Positions 1 through 8,755 of a stretch of 64,000 nucleotides of DNA are shown in pieces; the stretch's first letter is position 1; every line of letters starts with the position of its first letter. The translations under genes and the position numbers were made by a program. The stretch spans positions 248,001-312,000 of the forward strand of contig NZ_PVTG01000001.1 of assembly GCF_003002915.1 (NCBI RefSeq). Direction: 5' to 3'. This DNA is from Geodermatophilus tzadiensis. GTDB taxonomy: Bacteria > Actinomycetota > Actinomycetes > Mycobacteriales > Geodermatophilaceae. The notes under the pieces were generated by a model. It saw only the letters and a list, made by a program, of their open reading frames with translations. It did not search any database and was not told the DNA's origin.

Positions 1-2
1 AC

Positions 3-860
<858 letters not shown>

Positions 861-880
861 CAGCGAGGACAGACTCCCCC

Positions 881-2839
881 ATGACCGCACAGCAGGTGGC
901 CGACGCACCGGTCAACCCGGACACCGTCAGCGAACCGGCCCAGACCGACCTGGTCCCCGACAAGGCCGTGACGCTCGTCCAGCGGGTCCTCATGCCCCGG
1001 CCGGCCGACCCCCTCAAGGTCCGCAGCCTCTACCTGGACGAGGAGAACTCCCCGATCCGGGTCCGGCAGGACGGGCGGCACTCCGGCCTCATCGCGGCCG
1101 GCTCCGAGGTCTCCTTCGCCACGTACTTCAACGCCTTCCCCGCCAGCTACTGGCGGCGGTGGAGCGTGCTGGGCTCGATCGTCCTGCGGGTCACCGTCTC
1201 CGGGACCTGCCGGGTCGACGTGCACCGCTCCAAGGCCGACGGCGAGTCGATGCACGTCACCGGCGTCTCGCACCAGGGCGACGAGCAGACCCTCGAGCTC
1301 GAGCTGGACCTGGCGCCGTTCATCGACGGCGGTTGGTACTGGTTCGACGTCACCGCCGAGAGCGACACGGTGGTCCGCGAGGCCGGGTGGTACGCCCCCC
1401 AGGCGCCCGCCGAGGAGCCCCGGCTGGCCGTCGGCATCTGCACCTACAACCGCCCCGTCGACGCGCTGGCCGCCGCCCGCGCGCTCGTCGAGGACCCCGC
1501 GGTGCTCGAGCGGCTCGCGCTGGTCACCATCGCCGACCAGGGCAACAACCACGTCCGCGACGCCGCCGGCTACGACGAGGTCCGGGCCGCGCTGGGCGAC
1601 CGGCTGCGGGTGGTCGAGCAGCCCAACCTCGGCGGCAGCGGCGGCTTCGCGCGCACCATGCACGAGGCCTTCACCCGCAGCGACGCCACCCACGTGGTGC
1701 TGCTCGACGACGACATCATGATCGAGCCCGACAGCCTGCTGCGGGCGCGCGCCTTCGCCGCCTACGCGAAGAGCCCGATGATCGTCGGCGGGCAGATGCT
1801 GGCGCTGCAGAACCGCTCGGTGCTGCACAGCATGGGCGAGATCGTCGACCGCGAGACGTTCTTCTGGACCAACGCGCCGAACACCGAGTACCACCACGAC
1901 TTCGGCAGGAAGACGCTGCGCGAGTCGCCGGACCTGCACCGGCGCATCGACGTCGACTACAACGGCTGGTGGATGTGCCTCATCCCCCGCGCGGTGACCG
2001 AGCGGATCGGCATGCCGCTGCCGGTCTTCATCAAGTGGGACGACGCCGAGTACGGCCTGCGCGCCTTCGCCGCCGGCTTCCCCACCGCGTCGCTGCCGGG
2101 CACCGCCATCTGGCACCTGTCCTGGGGCGACAAGGACGACGCCAGCGACTGGCAGGCCTACTACCACATCCGCAACCGGCTGGTCGCCGCGGCGCTGCAC
2201 TCGCCGTACCGGCACGGCGGCAAGCTGTTCCGCGAGATGCTCAAGGCCGACCTGCGGTTCCTCATCAACCTGCAGTACTCGACCGTCGAGCTGCACCACC
2301 TGGCCTACCGCGACTTCCTCGCCGGGCCGGACGCGCTGTTCCGCGACATGCCGCAGTCGGTGGTGCGGGCCCGCGAGGTGCGCGCCACGCACGCCGACGG
2401 CCAGGTGCTGCCCTCCTCGGCCGACCTGCCGCTGCCCTCGATGCCGACGGCCAAGGCGGTGCGGTTCCGCCGCATCCCGGTCAACCCGCTGTCGATCGGC
2501 AAGACCCTGGTCAGCGCGCTGGTGCACAACGCCCGCCCGGTCGCGCCGGAGAACCTGGGCACCCCGCAGCTGAACCTGGCCTTCCAGGACGCGCGCTGGT
2601 TCCTGCTCTCCCGGCTCGACAGCGCCACCGTGGGCACCGCCGACGGCCGCGGGGTCACCTTCCGGCGCCGTGACCCGGCGACCTTCCGCCGGCTGGTGAC
2701 GACGTCGGCGCAGCTGCTGCGCCGGATGTCGCAGGAGTTCCCCGACCTGCAGCGCCGCTACCAGGCCGCGGCCGGCGAGCTGACCTCCATGGACCGCTGG
2801 GGCGAGGCCTTCGAGGAGTGGGGCTACCGGCGCCTGTAG
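881..2839 (+). CDS. glfT2: Galactofuranosyltransferase GlfT2 (galactan polymerase)
   Basis: This GT2-family enzyme extends the lipid-linked galactan with alternating beta-1,5 and beta-1,6 galactofuranose from UDP-Galf. The 652 residues compare with 637 in Mycobacterium tuberculosis Rv3808c. An N-terminal beta-sandwich (residues about 1-180) precedes the GT-A core, where GICTYNRP, the NLGGSGGFAR loop, the metal/nucleotide DDD at 276-278, WDDAEY at 386-391 and the WHLSW segment with His412 are visible. A helical C-terminal domain follows. The ATG start 20 bases after glf fits an operon. Transcription probably ends at the strong hairpin just downstream. Function is assigned by family and by the adjacent mutase. 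Confidence 0.96.
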   Translation: MTAQQVADAPVNPDTVSEPAQTDLVPDKAVTLVQRVLMPRPADPLKVRSLYLDEENSPIRVRQDGRHSGLIAAGSEVSFATYFNAFPASYWRRWSVLGSIVLRVTVSGTCRVDVHRSKADGESMHVTGVSHQGDEQTLELELDLAPFIDGGWYWFDVTAESDTVVREAGWYAPQAPAEEPRLAVGICTYNRPVDALAAARALVEDPAVLERLALVTIADQGNNHVRDAAGYDEVRAALGDRLRVVEQPNLGGSGGFARTMHEAFTRSDATHVVLLDDDIMIEPDSLLRARAFAAYAKSPMIVGGQMLALQNRSVLHSMGEIVDRETFFWTNAPNTEYHHDFGRKTLRESPDLHRRIDVDYNGWWMCLIPRAVTERIGMPLPVFIKWDDAEYGLRAFAAGFPTASLPGTAIWHLSWGDKDDASDWQAYYHIRNRLVAAALHSPYRHGGKLFREMLKADLRFLINLQYSTVELHHLAYRDFLAGPDALFRDMPQSVVRAREVRATHADGQVLPSSADLPLPSMPTAKAVRFRRIPVNPLSIGKTLVSALVHNARPVAPENLGTPQLNLAFQDARWFLLSRLDSATVGTADGRGVTFRRRDPATFRRLVTTSAQLLRRMSQEFPDLQRRYQAAAGELTSMDRWGEAFEEWGYRRL

Positions 2840-2849
2840 CCGCCCCGCA

Positions 2850-2896
2850 GACGACGAGGGCCCCGACCGGGAGATCCGGTCGGGGCCCTCGTCGTC
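2850..2896. terminator. Bidirectional hairpin between convergent glfT2 and glfT1
   Basis: A perfect 21-bp inverted repeat (2850-2870 with 2876-2896) surrounds a 5-base loop and starts 10 bases after the glfT2 stop. There is no T-tract on either side, which is normal for high-GC actinobacterial terminators. It can serve both convergent transcripts. Confidence 0.8.
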
Positions 2897-2939
2897 TCCG
2901 GGCACTCCGGCGTGGCGCAGCGCCGGCCGGGGTCCTCCG

Positions 2940-3848
2940 TCAGGGACGGGTCAGGCGCTCCCGGCGGCCGGCGCGGGTGAGCCGCCGCCACTGCCGCCAG
3001 CCGGCGGGGTCGCGGCGGGAGACGAGGAAGAACCAGCCGAAGCGGACCGTCTCCAGCGGCCGCAGCCAGCGCATGCCGGGCTGGGCCATGAGGTAGCCGC
3101 GGTTGCGGTAGGTGAAGTACCGCTTGACCTCGTCGGCCGGGTACTGCGCCGAGAGCCGGCCGCCGAGGATCGGCGCGAACTCCGTCGTCCCCTCCGGGTG
3201 CAGGTAGGCCGCCTGCGGGCAGGTGCCGAAGGGCAGCCCGGCGCGCAGCAGCCGCCGGTGCACCTCGGTCTCGTCGCCGCGGAAGAACAGCCGGTAGTCC
3301 GGGACGCCGACGACGTCGAGCGCCTCGGCCCGGAACAGCGCGCCGTTGAACAGCGAGGCGTAGTTCGGCAGCAGGTCCAGGCCGGCGAAGTCGCCGCGCC
3401 GGCGCCGCCAGCGCAGGCCGCGGCGCAGCGGGAAGGCCAGCCGGTCGGGGTCGGCCATGTCGGTGACCAGCGGGCTGACCTCGGCCAGCCCGTGCCGCCG
3501 GGCGGCGTCGAGGAGCGTGGCGAGCACGGTGTCGTCGGCCGGGCGGCCGTCGTCGTCGGCGCACCACACCCAGTCCGCGCCGATCGCCAGGGCGTGCAGC
3601 ATCCCGTAGGCGAAGCCGCCGGCCCCGCCGAGGTTGCGCGCGCTGGGCAGGTGGGTGGCCGGCAGCCCGCTGGCCGCGACGACGTCGGCGGCCGACCGGT
3701 CCGGGCCGTTGTCGACGACGACGACGTGGTCGACCGGGCGGGTCTGCGCGGCGAGCGCGGCCAGGCTGTGCGCCAGCAGCTCCTGCCGGTGCCGGGTGAC
3801 GACGACGGCGACGATGCGCTCCCCGGCCGCGGGAGCGGCCGCCGTCAC
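2940..3848 (-). CDS. glfT1: Galactofuranosyltransferase GlfT1 (galactan initiation)
   Basis: This GT2-family cytoplasmic enzyme of 302 residues probably adds the first galactofuranoses to the rhamnosyl-GlcNAc lipid linker. Visible motifs are VVVDNGPDRS (45-52), the RNLGGAGGFAYG loop (71-82), DDD at 98-100 and FFRGDETEV at 188-196. Length matches Rv3782 (304 residues). The GTG start overlaps the wzt stop in a GTGA tetranucleotide, which decides the start and implies translational coupling. Mycobacteria show the same three-gene set Rv3781-Rv3783 (wzt, glfT1, wzm), and this synteny is the main reason to prefer GlfT1 over another rhamnosyl- or Galf-transferase. Confidence 0.88.
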   Translation of the reverse strand: MTAAAPAAGERIVAVVVTRHRQELLAHSLAALAAQTRPVDHVVVVDNGPDRSAADVVAASGLPATHLPSARNLGGAGGFAYGMLHALAIGADWVWCADDDGRPADDTVLATLLDAARRHGLAEVSPLVTDMADPDRLAFPLRRGLRWRRRRGDFAGLDLLPNYASLFNGALFRAEALDVVGVPDYRLFFRGDETEVHRRLLRAGLPFGTCPQAAYLHPEGTTEFAPILGGRLSAQYPADEVKRYFTYRNRGYLMAQPGMRWLRPLETVRFGWFFLVSRRDPAGWRQWRRLTRAGRRERLTRP

Positions 3849-4627
3849 GCCGGCAGGCCCTTGTAGGCCCGCAGCACGTCCTCGAGGTCGCCCTGCTGCT
3901 TGATCCGGCCGTGCTCCATCCAGATGCCGGTGTCGCACAGCTCGCGGAGGAACTCGTCGGAGTGCGAGGCGAACACCAGCAGCCCCGAGCGCTCGACCAG
4001 CGCCACCAGCCGCTGCCGGGACTTCTCCAGGAAGGCGGCGTCGACGGCGCCGATGCCCTCGTCGAGCAGCAGGATCTCCGGGTCGATGCTGGTCACCACG
4101 CCCAGGGCCAGGCGCACCCGCATGCCGGTGGAGTAGGTGCGCAGCGGCATGTGCAGGAAGTCGCCGAGCTCGGTGAAGTCGGCGATGTCGTCGACCCGCT
4201 CCTGCATCTGCCGGCGCGTCATCCCGAGGAACAGGCCGCGGATCATGATGTTCTCGAGCCCGGAGATCTCGGGGTCCATACCGACGCCGAGGTCGAACAC
4301 CGGGGCCACCCGGCCGCGCACCTCGGCGATGCCGCGGGTGGGCTCGTAGATGCCCGACAGCAGCCGCAGCAGGGTGGACTTGCCGGCGCCGTTGTGGCCG
4401 ACCAGGCCGACGCGGGCGCCGTGCTCGAGGGACACCGTGATGTCCCGCAGCGCCTCGATGACCGGGACCTTGCGGCTGCTGTCGACGTTGCCGCCCACCA
4501 GGCCAACGACGGTCTTCTTCAGCGACCGGCTCTTGGCGTCGAAGATCGGGAAGTCGACGCAGGCGTCCTTGGTGACGATGCCGATCGGGCTGCTCGGGTT
4601 CGCCGTGCTGTCGTTGCTCACGCTCAC
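3845..4627 (-). CDS. wzt: ABC transporter ATPase for galactan/polysaccharide export (Wzt/RfbE type)
   Basis: The 260-residue nucleotide-binding subunit pairs with the upstream Wzm permease to flip lipid-linked galactan across the membrane. Walker A is GHNGAGKST (77-85), the ABC signature is YSTGMR (165-170), Walker B is ILLLDE (185-190) and the switch histidine is His222. The protein ends at the ATPase domain and lacks the C-terminal carbohydrate-binding domain found in some O-antigen Wzt proteins, as in Rv3781. Start choice: GTG at 4627 overlaps the wzm stop (GTGA); a second in-frame GTG lies six bases further in. Tight overlaps on both sides mark it as the middle of an operon. Confidence 0.93.
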   Translation of the reverse strand: MSVSNDSTANPSSPIGIVTKDACVDFPIFDAKSRSLKKTVVGLVGGNVDSSRKVPVIEALRDITVSLEHGARVGLVGHNGAGKSTLLRLLSGIYEPTRGIAEVRGRVAPVFDLGVGMDPEISGLENIMIRGLFLGMTRRQMQERVDDIADFTELGDFLHMPLRTYSTGMRVRLALGVVTSIDPEILLLDEGIGAVDAAFLEKSRQRLVALVERSGLLVFASHSDEFLRELCDTGIWMEHGRIKQQGDLEDVLRAYKGLPA

Positions 4628-5478
4628 ACCCAGTAGGAGACGCGGGACCGGTAGCGGCGCAGCACGACCATCGTGAGCGCCCAGCCGACCACCGTGATGG
4701 CGAGGACGACCACCCAGTGCCGCCACACCTGGTCCTGGCCCAGGAGCGGCCTGCGGATGATCTCCACGAAGTGCAGGAAGGGGTTGAACTCGGCCAGCCG
4801 CGCCCGCTCGGCGATGGCGGGGTTGGGGCTGTTCACGAGCTCGTCGTAGATCCAGACGATCGGCGTCAGGAAGAAGGCGAGCTGCACGATGCTCTGCGTG
4901 ATCGGCAGGATGTCGCGGAACCGCGCCGTGATGGTGCCGACCGCCAGGGCCACCCAGGCCCCGTTGAGCGCCAGCAGCACGAAGGCCGGGATCGCGTAGA
5001 CGACGGTCCACGTCAGGGGCTGCGGGAAGACCAGCAGCATGACCACGTACACGAGCAGGTTGTGGGCGAAGAACAGCACCTGCCGCCACACCAGCCGGTA
5101 GACGTGCACCGACAGCGGCGAGGGCAGGTGCTTGATGAGGCCCTCGTTGGCGATGAAGACCTCGGAGCCCTCGTTGATGCAGCCGCTGATGAAGTTCCAG
5201 ACGACGAAGCCCACGAGGACGTGCGGCAGCAGGCGGGACAGCTCGATGTCGAACAGGCCCGAGTAGAGGACCCCGAGCGCGACGGCGGTGACCGCCATGC
5301 TGATCGTGATCCACACCGGCCCGAGGACCGATCGGCGGTAGCGCTGCCGGATGTCCTGCCAGCCGAGGTGCCCCCACAGCTGGCGCTGGCGCCACCCGTC
5401 ACGGAGGTCGTCGACGGCCCTGCGCCAGCTGCGCACGCCGGGAGAGGCCGTTGCGGTCACGGTTCCCAAGCTACCCAT
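4624..5478 (-). CDS. wzm: ABC-2 type polysaccharide exporter permease (Wzm/RfbD type)
   Basis: This 284-residue integral membrane protein of the ABC-2 family has about six hydrophobic segments, beginning near WITISMAVTAVALGVLY. It forms the channel partner of the downstream ATPase. Rv3783 is 280 residues. An ATG at 5478 is 17 bases after the preceding LGFP gene and is preceded by CCAGG. An alternative GTG at 5460 would give 278 residues, and I cannot decide between them firmly. The amphipathic N-terminus (residues 15-45, rich in Trp, Arg and Gln) is typical of the family. It is co-transcribed with wzt and glfT1. Confidence 0.92.
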   Translation of the reverse strand: MGSLGTVTATASPGVRSWRRAVDDLRDGWRQRQLWGHLGWQDIRQRYRRSVLGPVWITISMAVTAVALGVLYSGLFDIELSRLLPHVLVGFVVWNFISGCINEGSEVFIANEGLIKHLPSPLSVHVYRLVWRQVLFFAHNLLVYVVMLLVFPQPLTWTVVYAIPAFVLLALNGAWVALAVGTITARFRDILPITQSIVQLAFFLTPIVWIYDELVNSPNPAIAERARLAEFNPFLHFVEIIRRPLLGQDQVWRHWVVVLAITVVGWALTMVVLRRYRSRVSYWV

Positions 5479-5495
5479 CCTGGACGAGACGGCCG

Positions 5496-7928
5496 TCAGT
5501 GCGTGGTGACGGTGAGGGTGCCGGTGGTGGTGTTGCAGACGATCCGGCCGTGCTCGAAGTCGCCGGCCCGCCCCTCGGGCACGGCGTACTCGTTGCTGGT
5601 GGGCAGGCCCAGCGCGCCGGCCGGGCCACCCTGGGCCAGGTAGGTATCCAGGATCGCGCCGTGCACCTCGCGGGCGCCGGTGGCCGCCGAGGAGTAGATC
5701 CGCCCGCCCTGGAAGGTGCCCACCACCGCCTGCGTGCCCGCCACCGGCGTCTCGTCGGAGGTCGGATAGCCCAGGAAGGACTGCTCGCCGTTGAGCGAGG
5801 AGTACAGCTGCCGGATCCAGCCGTGCACCTCGAACGCGCCGGTGCCCGGTGACCAGTAGATCGCCGCACCGGAGGCGAACACGCTGGCCGCGCCGCGCCG
5901 GTCGGGCATGCCCAGCTGGTCGCTGACCGGCGCACCGATCCACGCCCCGGCCCCGCCCAGGGCGGTCCACTTCGCCGCGATCGGGCCCAGCACCACCCGC
6001 GCGCCGGTGCGCACCGAGGAGTAGACGACCCCGCCGGTGTAGTCCTGCAGCACCCCGGCGCCGTCGGCGGCCGGGCGCTCGTCCGACGTCGGCCAGCCCA
6101 GCGCACCACCGGGCCCGCCGGCGTCGGCCCACTTCTGCCCGATCCAGCCGTGCACCTCGAAGGCCTGCGCCGCCCCCGGCGCCCGGTACACCGACCCGCT
6201 CTGGAACGCGCTCACCGACCCGCCGGCCACCGGCTGGGGATCGGCGGTCGGATAGCCCAGGAAGGAGCGCACCCCGCCCAGCGCCGTCCACTTCGCCGCG
6301 ATCGGGCCGACCAGGTCGTGCGCGCCGGTGCGCGCACTGGAGACGATCAACCCGTTGGAGAACTCGCTGACCGCCCCCACCCCGTCCGGGGCGCGCTGCT
6401 CGTCGCCGACCGGATAGCCCACCGCCGCCGACCCGGCACCGGCGGCGATCCACCGCTGCCCGATCCAGCCGACCACCGCGTGCGCGCCGGTCTGCGCGGT
6501 GGAGTACACCGCGCCTCCGGCGAAGGTGTTGTACGCCCCGGCGGCCGTGGCGACCTCATCGGAGGTCGGGAAGCCCAGCACCCCGCCCTCGCGGCCCAGC
6601 GCCGTCCACTTGTCCAGCACCCAGCCCCACACCGCGTGCGCCCCGGTGCCCGCCGAGGAGGAGATCACCCCCCGCTGGAACGACTGCGTCACCCCACCGG
6701 CGACCCCGGTCTCCTCCGACGTCGGGAACCCCAGCACCGACTGCTCCCGACCCAACGCCGTCCACCGGTCGAACACCCACCCCTTGACGACCCGGGCACC
6801 GGCGGGGCTGACGTAGACCGAGCCGCGCTGGAAGGTCTGGTAGACCCCGTCACCGCGGGGGGTGGGCTGCTCGTCGGAGGTCGGGTAGCCGAGCTCGCCG
6901 CCCTCGCGGCCGGCGGTCCACCAGCGGTCGGCGATCCAGCCGCGGGTGACGCGGGCGCCGGTGGCCGGGGACCAGTGGATGGCGCCGTAGGCGTAGTCCT
7001 GGAAGCAGCCGCCGTCGCGCAGGCCGCAGCCGATGGCCGAGCGGGGGGCGCCGAGGACGCCGCCCTCCCCGCCGAGGGCGGCGTAGCGGCGGGCGACCTC
7101 ACCGCCGCCGGGTGACTGCGTGGTGCCGAACCAGTCGGTGTAGTACAGCCAGAAGTTCCGGTTGCCGTAGGCCGAGCAGCCGTCGCCCACCTTGTAGCCC
7201 GCGGCCAGCGCGGCGGCGTTGGGCTGGTAGGGCGTGTAGTTGTAGAGCCCCGCGGTCGCCTGGTTCTGGATGTAGACCGGCGAGGTGCCGCAGGCGGCGT
7301 CGGGGTGGAACCGGACGTTGACCGTCGTGCCGGCCCGGTGCGCGTAGCGGGTCGCGTTGAGCTGGTAGACGCGGTACTGCCGGGCGCCGCTGTAGACCTG
7401 GTTGAAGAAGCCGTTGTAGGCCGGGTTGCACGGCGCGGTGTCCGGGCAGGCGAAGCCCATCGCCTCGCGGTACCGGCGGGCGTAGAGGGAGGACCCGGTG
7501 TTGGTCACCAGGGACTGCTCCTTCTGCAGGATCACCATGAGCACCCGCTGGCTGATCCCGCAGGACTGCCCGACCTTGGCGATGATGTCGGCCGCGCTCT
7601 CCTGCCAGGCGGCGCGGTAGCCCTGGCAGTACTGGTCGGCCGGCTTGTCCTCGGTGTCCTGCCGGTAGACCTTCAGGCACGGGGTGCCGTCGGCGCCCGT
7701 GCGGCAGGCGGCGCCCTTCTGGTCGAGGAAGACCTGGACCTCCGGCGCGGTCATCGCGCGGCCGTCGTAGAAGAGGTCGTCGGAGATGATGTTGCCGGGC
7801 TGGAACTGCCGGGCGTCGGCGGCCGCGGCCCGGTCGGCCGGCGCGGGCCCGAGCACGGGCAGCAGCACGGCCAGCGAGAGCAGGACCAGGACGAGGACGA
7901 CCGCCCGGGGCGCGGTGCGGCGGCTCAC
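5496..7928 (-). CDS. Secreted LGFP-repeat wall protein with an N-terminal lysozyme-like/hemagglutinin-type domain
   Basis: The 810-residue product starts with a signal peptide (RRTAPRAVVLVLVLLSLAVL then ADRAAAADA). A roughly 240-residue Cys-containing domain follows, with FQPGNIISDDLF, ISQRVLMVILQKEQSLV and YIQNQATAGLYNYTPYQP. I know this domain only as a common actinobacterial secreted module; the Glu of LQKEQ could be catalytic but is unproven. About ten LGFP repeats of roughly 53 residues follow (LGFPTS, LGYPTS, LGWPTS, IGAPVS). LGFP repeats are thought to hold proteins in the wall. Bases 5505-6788 are almost identical to the tail of the next LGFP gene. The GTG start overlaps the lipoprotein stop (GTGA). 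Location in the wzm-wzt-glfT1 operon suggests a role at the galactan layer. Confidence 0.85.
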   Translation of the reverse strand: MSRRTAPRAVVLVLVLLSLAVLLPVLGPAPADRAAAADARQFQPGNIISDDLFYDGRAMTAPEVQVFLDQKGAACRTGADGTPCLKVYRQDTEDKPADQYCQGYRAAWQESAADIIAKVGQSCGISQRVLMVILQKEQSLVTNTGSSLYARRYREAMGFACPDTAPCNPAYNGFFNQVYSGARQYRVYQLNATRYAHRAGTTVNVRFHPDAACGTSPVYIQNQATAGLYNYTPYQPNAAALAAGYKVGDGCSAYGNRNFWLYYTDWFGTTQSPGGGEVARRYAALGGEGGVLGAPRSAIGCGLRDGGCFQDYAYGAIHWSPATGARVTRGWIADRWWTAGREGGELGYPTSDEQPTPRGDGVYQTFQRGSVYVSPAGARVVKGWVFDRWTALGREQSVLGFPTSEETGVAGGVTQSFQRGVISSSAGTGAHAVWGWVLDKWTALGREGGVLGFPTSDEVATAAGAYNTFAGGAVYSTAQTGAHAVVGWIGQRWIAAGAGSAAVGYPVGDEQRAPDGVGAVSEFSNGLIVSSARTGAHDLVGPIAAKWTALGGVRSFLGYPTADPQPVAGGSVSAFQSGSVYRAPGAAQAFEVHGWIGQKWADAGGPGGALGWPTSDERPAADGAGVLQDYTGGVVYSSVRTGARVVLGPIAAKWTALGGAGAWIGAPVSDQLGMPDRRGAASVFASGAAIYWSPGTGAFEVHGWIRQLYSSLNGEQSFLGYPTSDETPVAGTQAVVGTFQGGRIYSSAATGAREVHGAILDTYLAQGGPAGALGLPTSNEYAVPEGRAGDFEHGRIVCNTTTGTLTVTTH
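5505..6788 (-). repeat. 1,284-bp direct repeat, copy 1 (eight LGFP repeats)
   Basis: This block matches 8765-10048 at a constant offset of 3,260 bases. By eye I find three differences: A5646/G8906 and G5838/C9098, both silent, and C6407/T9667, which swaps Gly for Ser in the motif VGYPVxDEQ. Identity begins at the last six bases before GGTGAGGG near the 3' ends and stops exactly at CCCTTGAC, where the N-terminal parts of the two proteins diverge. Confidence 0.97.
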
Positions 7929-8563
7929 GGGACGTCCACCTGCACCGGCTCGGCCGTCCCGGAGGCGCCCGACGAGCGGTAGGACAGCACCGCCGTCCAC
8001 CGCCCGGAGCCGAGCGCCGACCCGGCGACCTCGAGCCCGCCGCACGCGGTGGTGGAGGCGTCGGCCAGGCCGGTGGTCTCGGCGACGACCTCCTGGCCCC
8101 CGCGGGTCAGGGTGAGCGTGCACGCGCCGCCGTCCTCGACGACGCCGGTCACGTACCCGCCGGCGGCCACCACCCCGGCGGCGCCGTCCCAGGCGGCGTA
8201 GCTGGTGACCACCTCGACGCGGGCGTCGTCGTCGGCGTCGTCGTCGGCGTCCCCGCCGGTGTCCCCGCCGGCGCCCGGGCCCGGTGCCGGGTCGCGGTCG
8301 GTGGCCACGTCGTCGTCGCCGTGGGAGACCGGCGCCGGCGTGGGGACCGCGGTCGAGCTGCCGGAGCCGCCGGCCGGGTCCTCCGCCGTCGTGCTGCCCG
8401 GTGCCGTGCTGCCGGCGGCCGGGCTGCCGGCGGCGGGGGTCCGTGAGCTGTCGGCCGCCGGCGTGCCGCCCGACGAGCAGCCGCCGAGCAGGAGCGCCGC
8501 GGCCACGGGGACCAGCGCTGCGGGGAGCAGGACGGCGGGACGGCGGGAGCGGGCGCGGGTCAC
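7925..8563 (-). CDS. Putative secreted lipoprotein, low-complexity linker and small beta domain
   Basis: The product is 212 residues and I do not recognise a named family. A signal peptide with basic start VTRARSRR, hydrophobic core and lipobox LLGGC (about residues 18-22) predicts lipid anchoring. A Thr/Ser/Pro/Gly- and Asp-rich linker runs to about residue 115, including DDDADDDA, followed by a compact domain of about 90 residues with two Cys (GACTLTLTRGG and STTACGGLE) that could form a disulfide. The GTG start is chosen because AGGAGGAA lies just upstream. The stop overlaps the GTG of the LGFP gene. It is the first gene of the lipoprotein-LGFP-wzm-wzt-glfT1 operon. Confidence 0.75.
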   Translation of the reverse strand: MTRARSRRPAVLLPAALVPVAAALLLGGCSSGGTPAADSSRTPAAGSPAAGSTAPGSTTAEDPAGGSGSSTAVPTPAPVSHGDDDVATDRDPAPGPGAGGDTGGDADDDADDDARVEVVTSYAAWDGAAGVVAAGGYVTGVVEDGGACTLTLTRGGQEVVAETTGLADASTTACGGLEVAGSALGSGRWTAVLSYRSSGASGTAEPVQVDVP

Positions 8564-8706
8564 GGGTTCCTCCTGGACGCGTACGCACGGACACCCGGCC
8601 CGAGCCGGACGGCCGCGCACCGCCGGAGGCCGGGGGCCGACGGCGGTGCGGTCGGGGTGCGGGGGGACCGGCTGTGCCGCCGGTCGTCCCCCTCGGTCAT
8701 CGGCAG

Positions 8707-8755
8707 CCGGGGGAGCCGGGTGTACCGCCGTGGCGGGGGCGCCCGGCTCCCGGGG
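8707..8755 (-). terminator. Possible terminator after the LGFP amidase gene
   Basis: An imperfect inverted repeat abuts the stop codon. An 8-bp core GAGCCGGG/CCCGGCTC at 8712-8719 and 8744-8751 extends through a bulge. It lies between this gene and the promoter region of the downstream lipoprotein operon. There is no T-tract. Confidence 0.45.
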
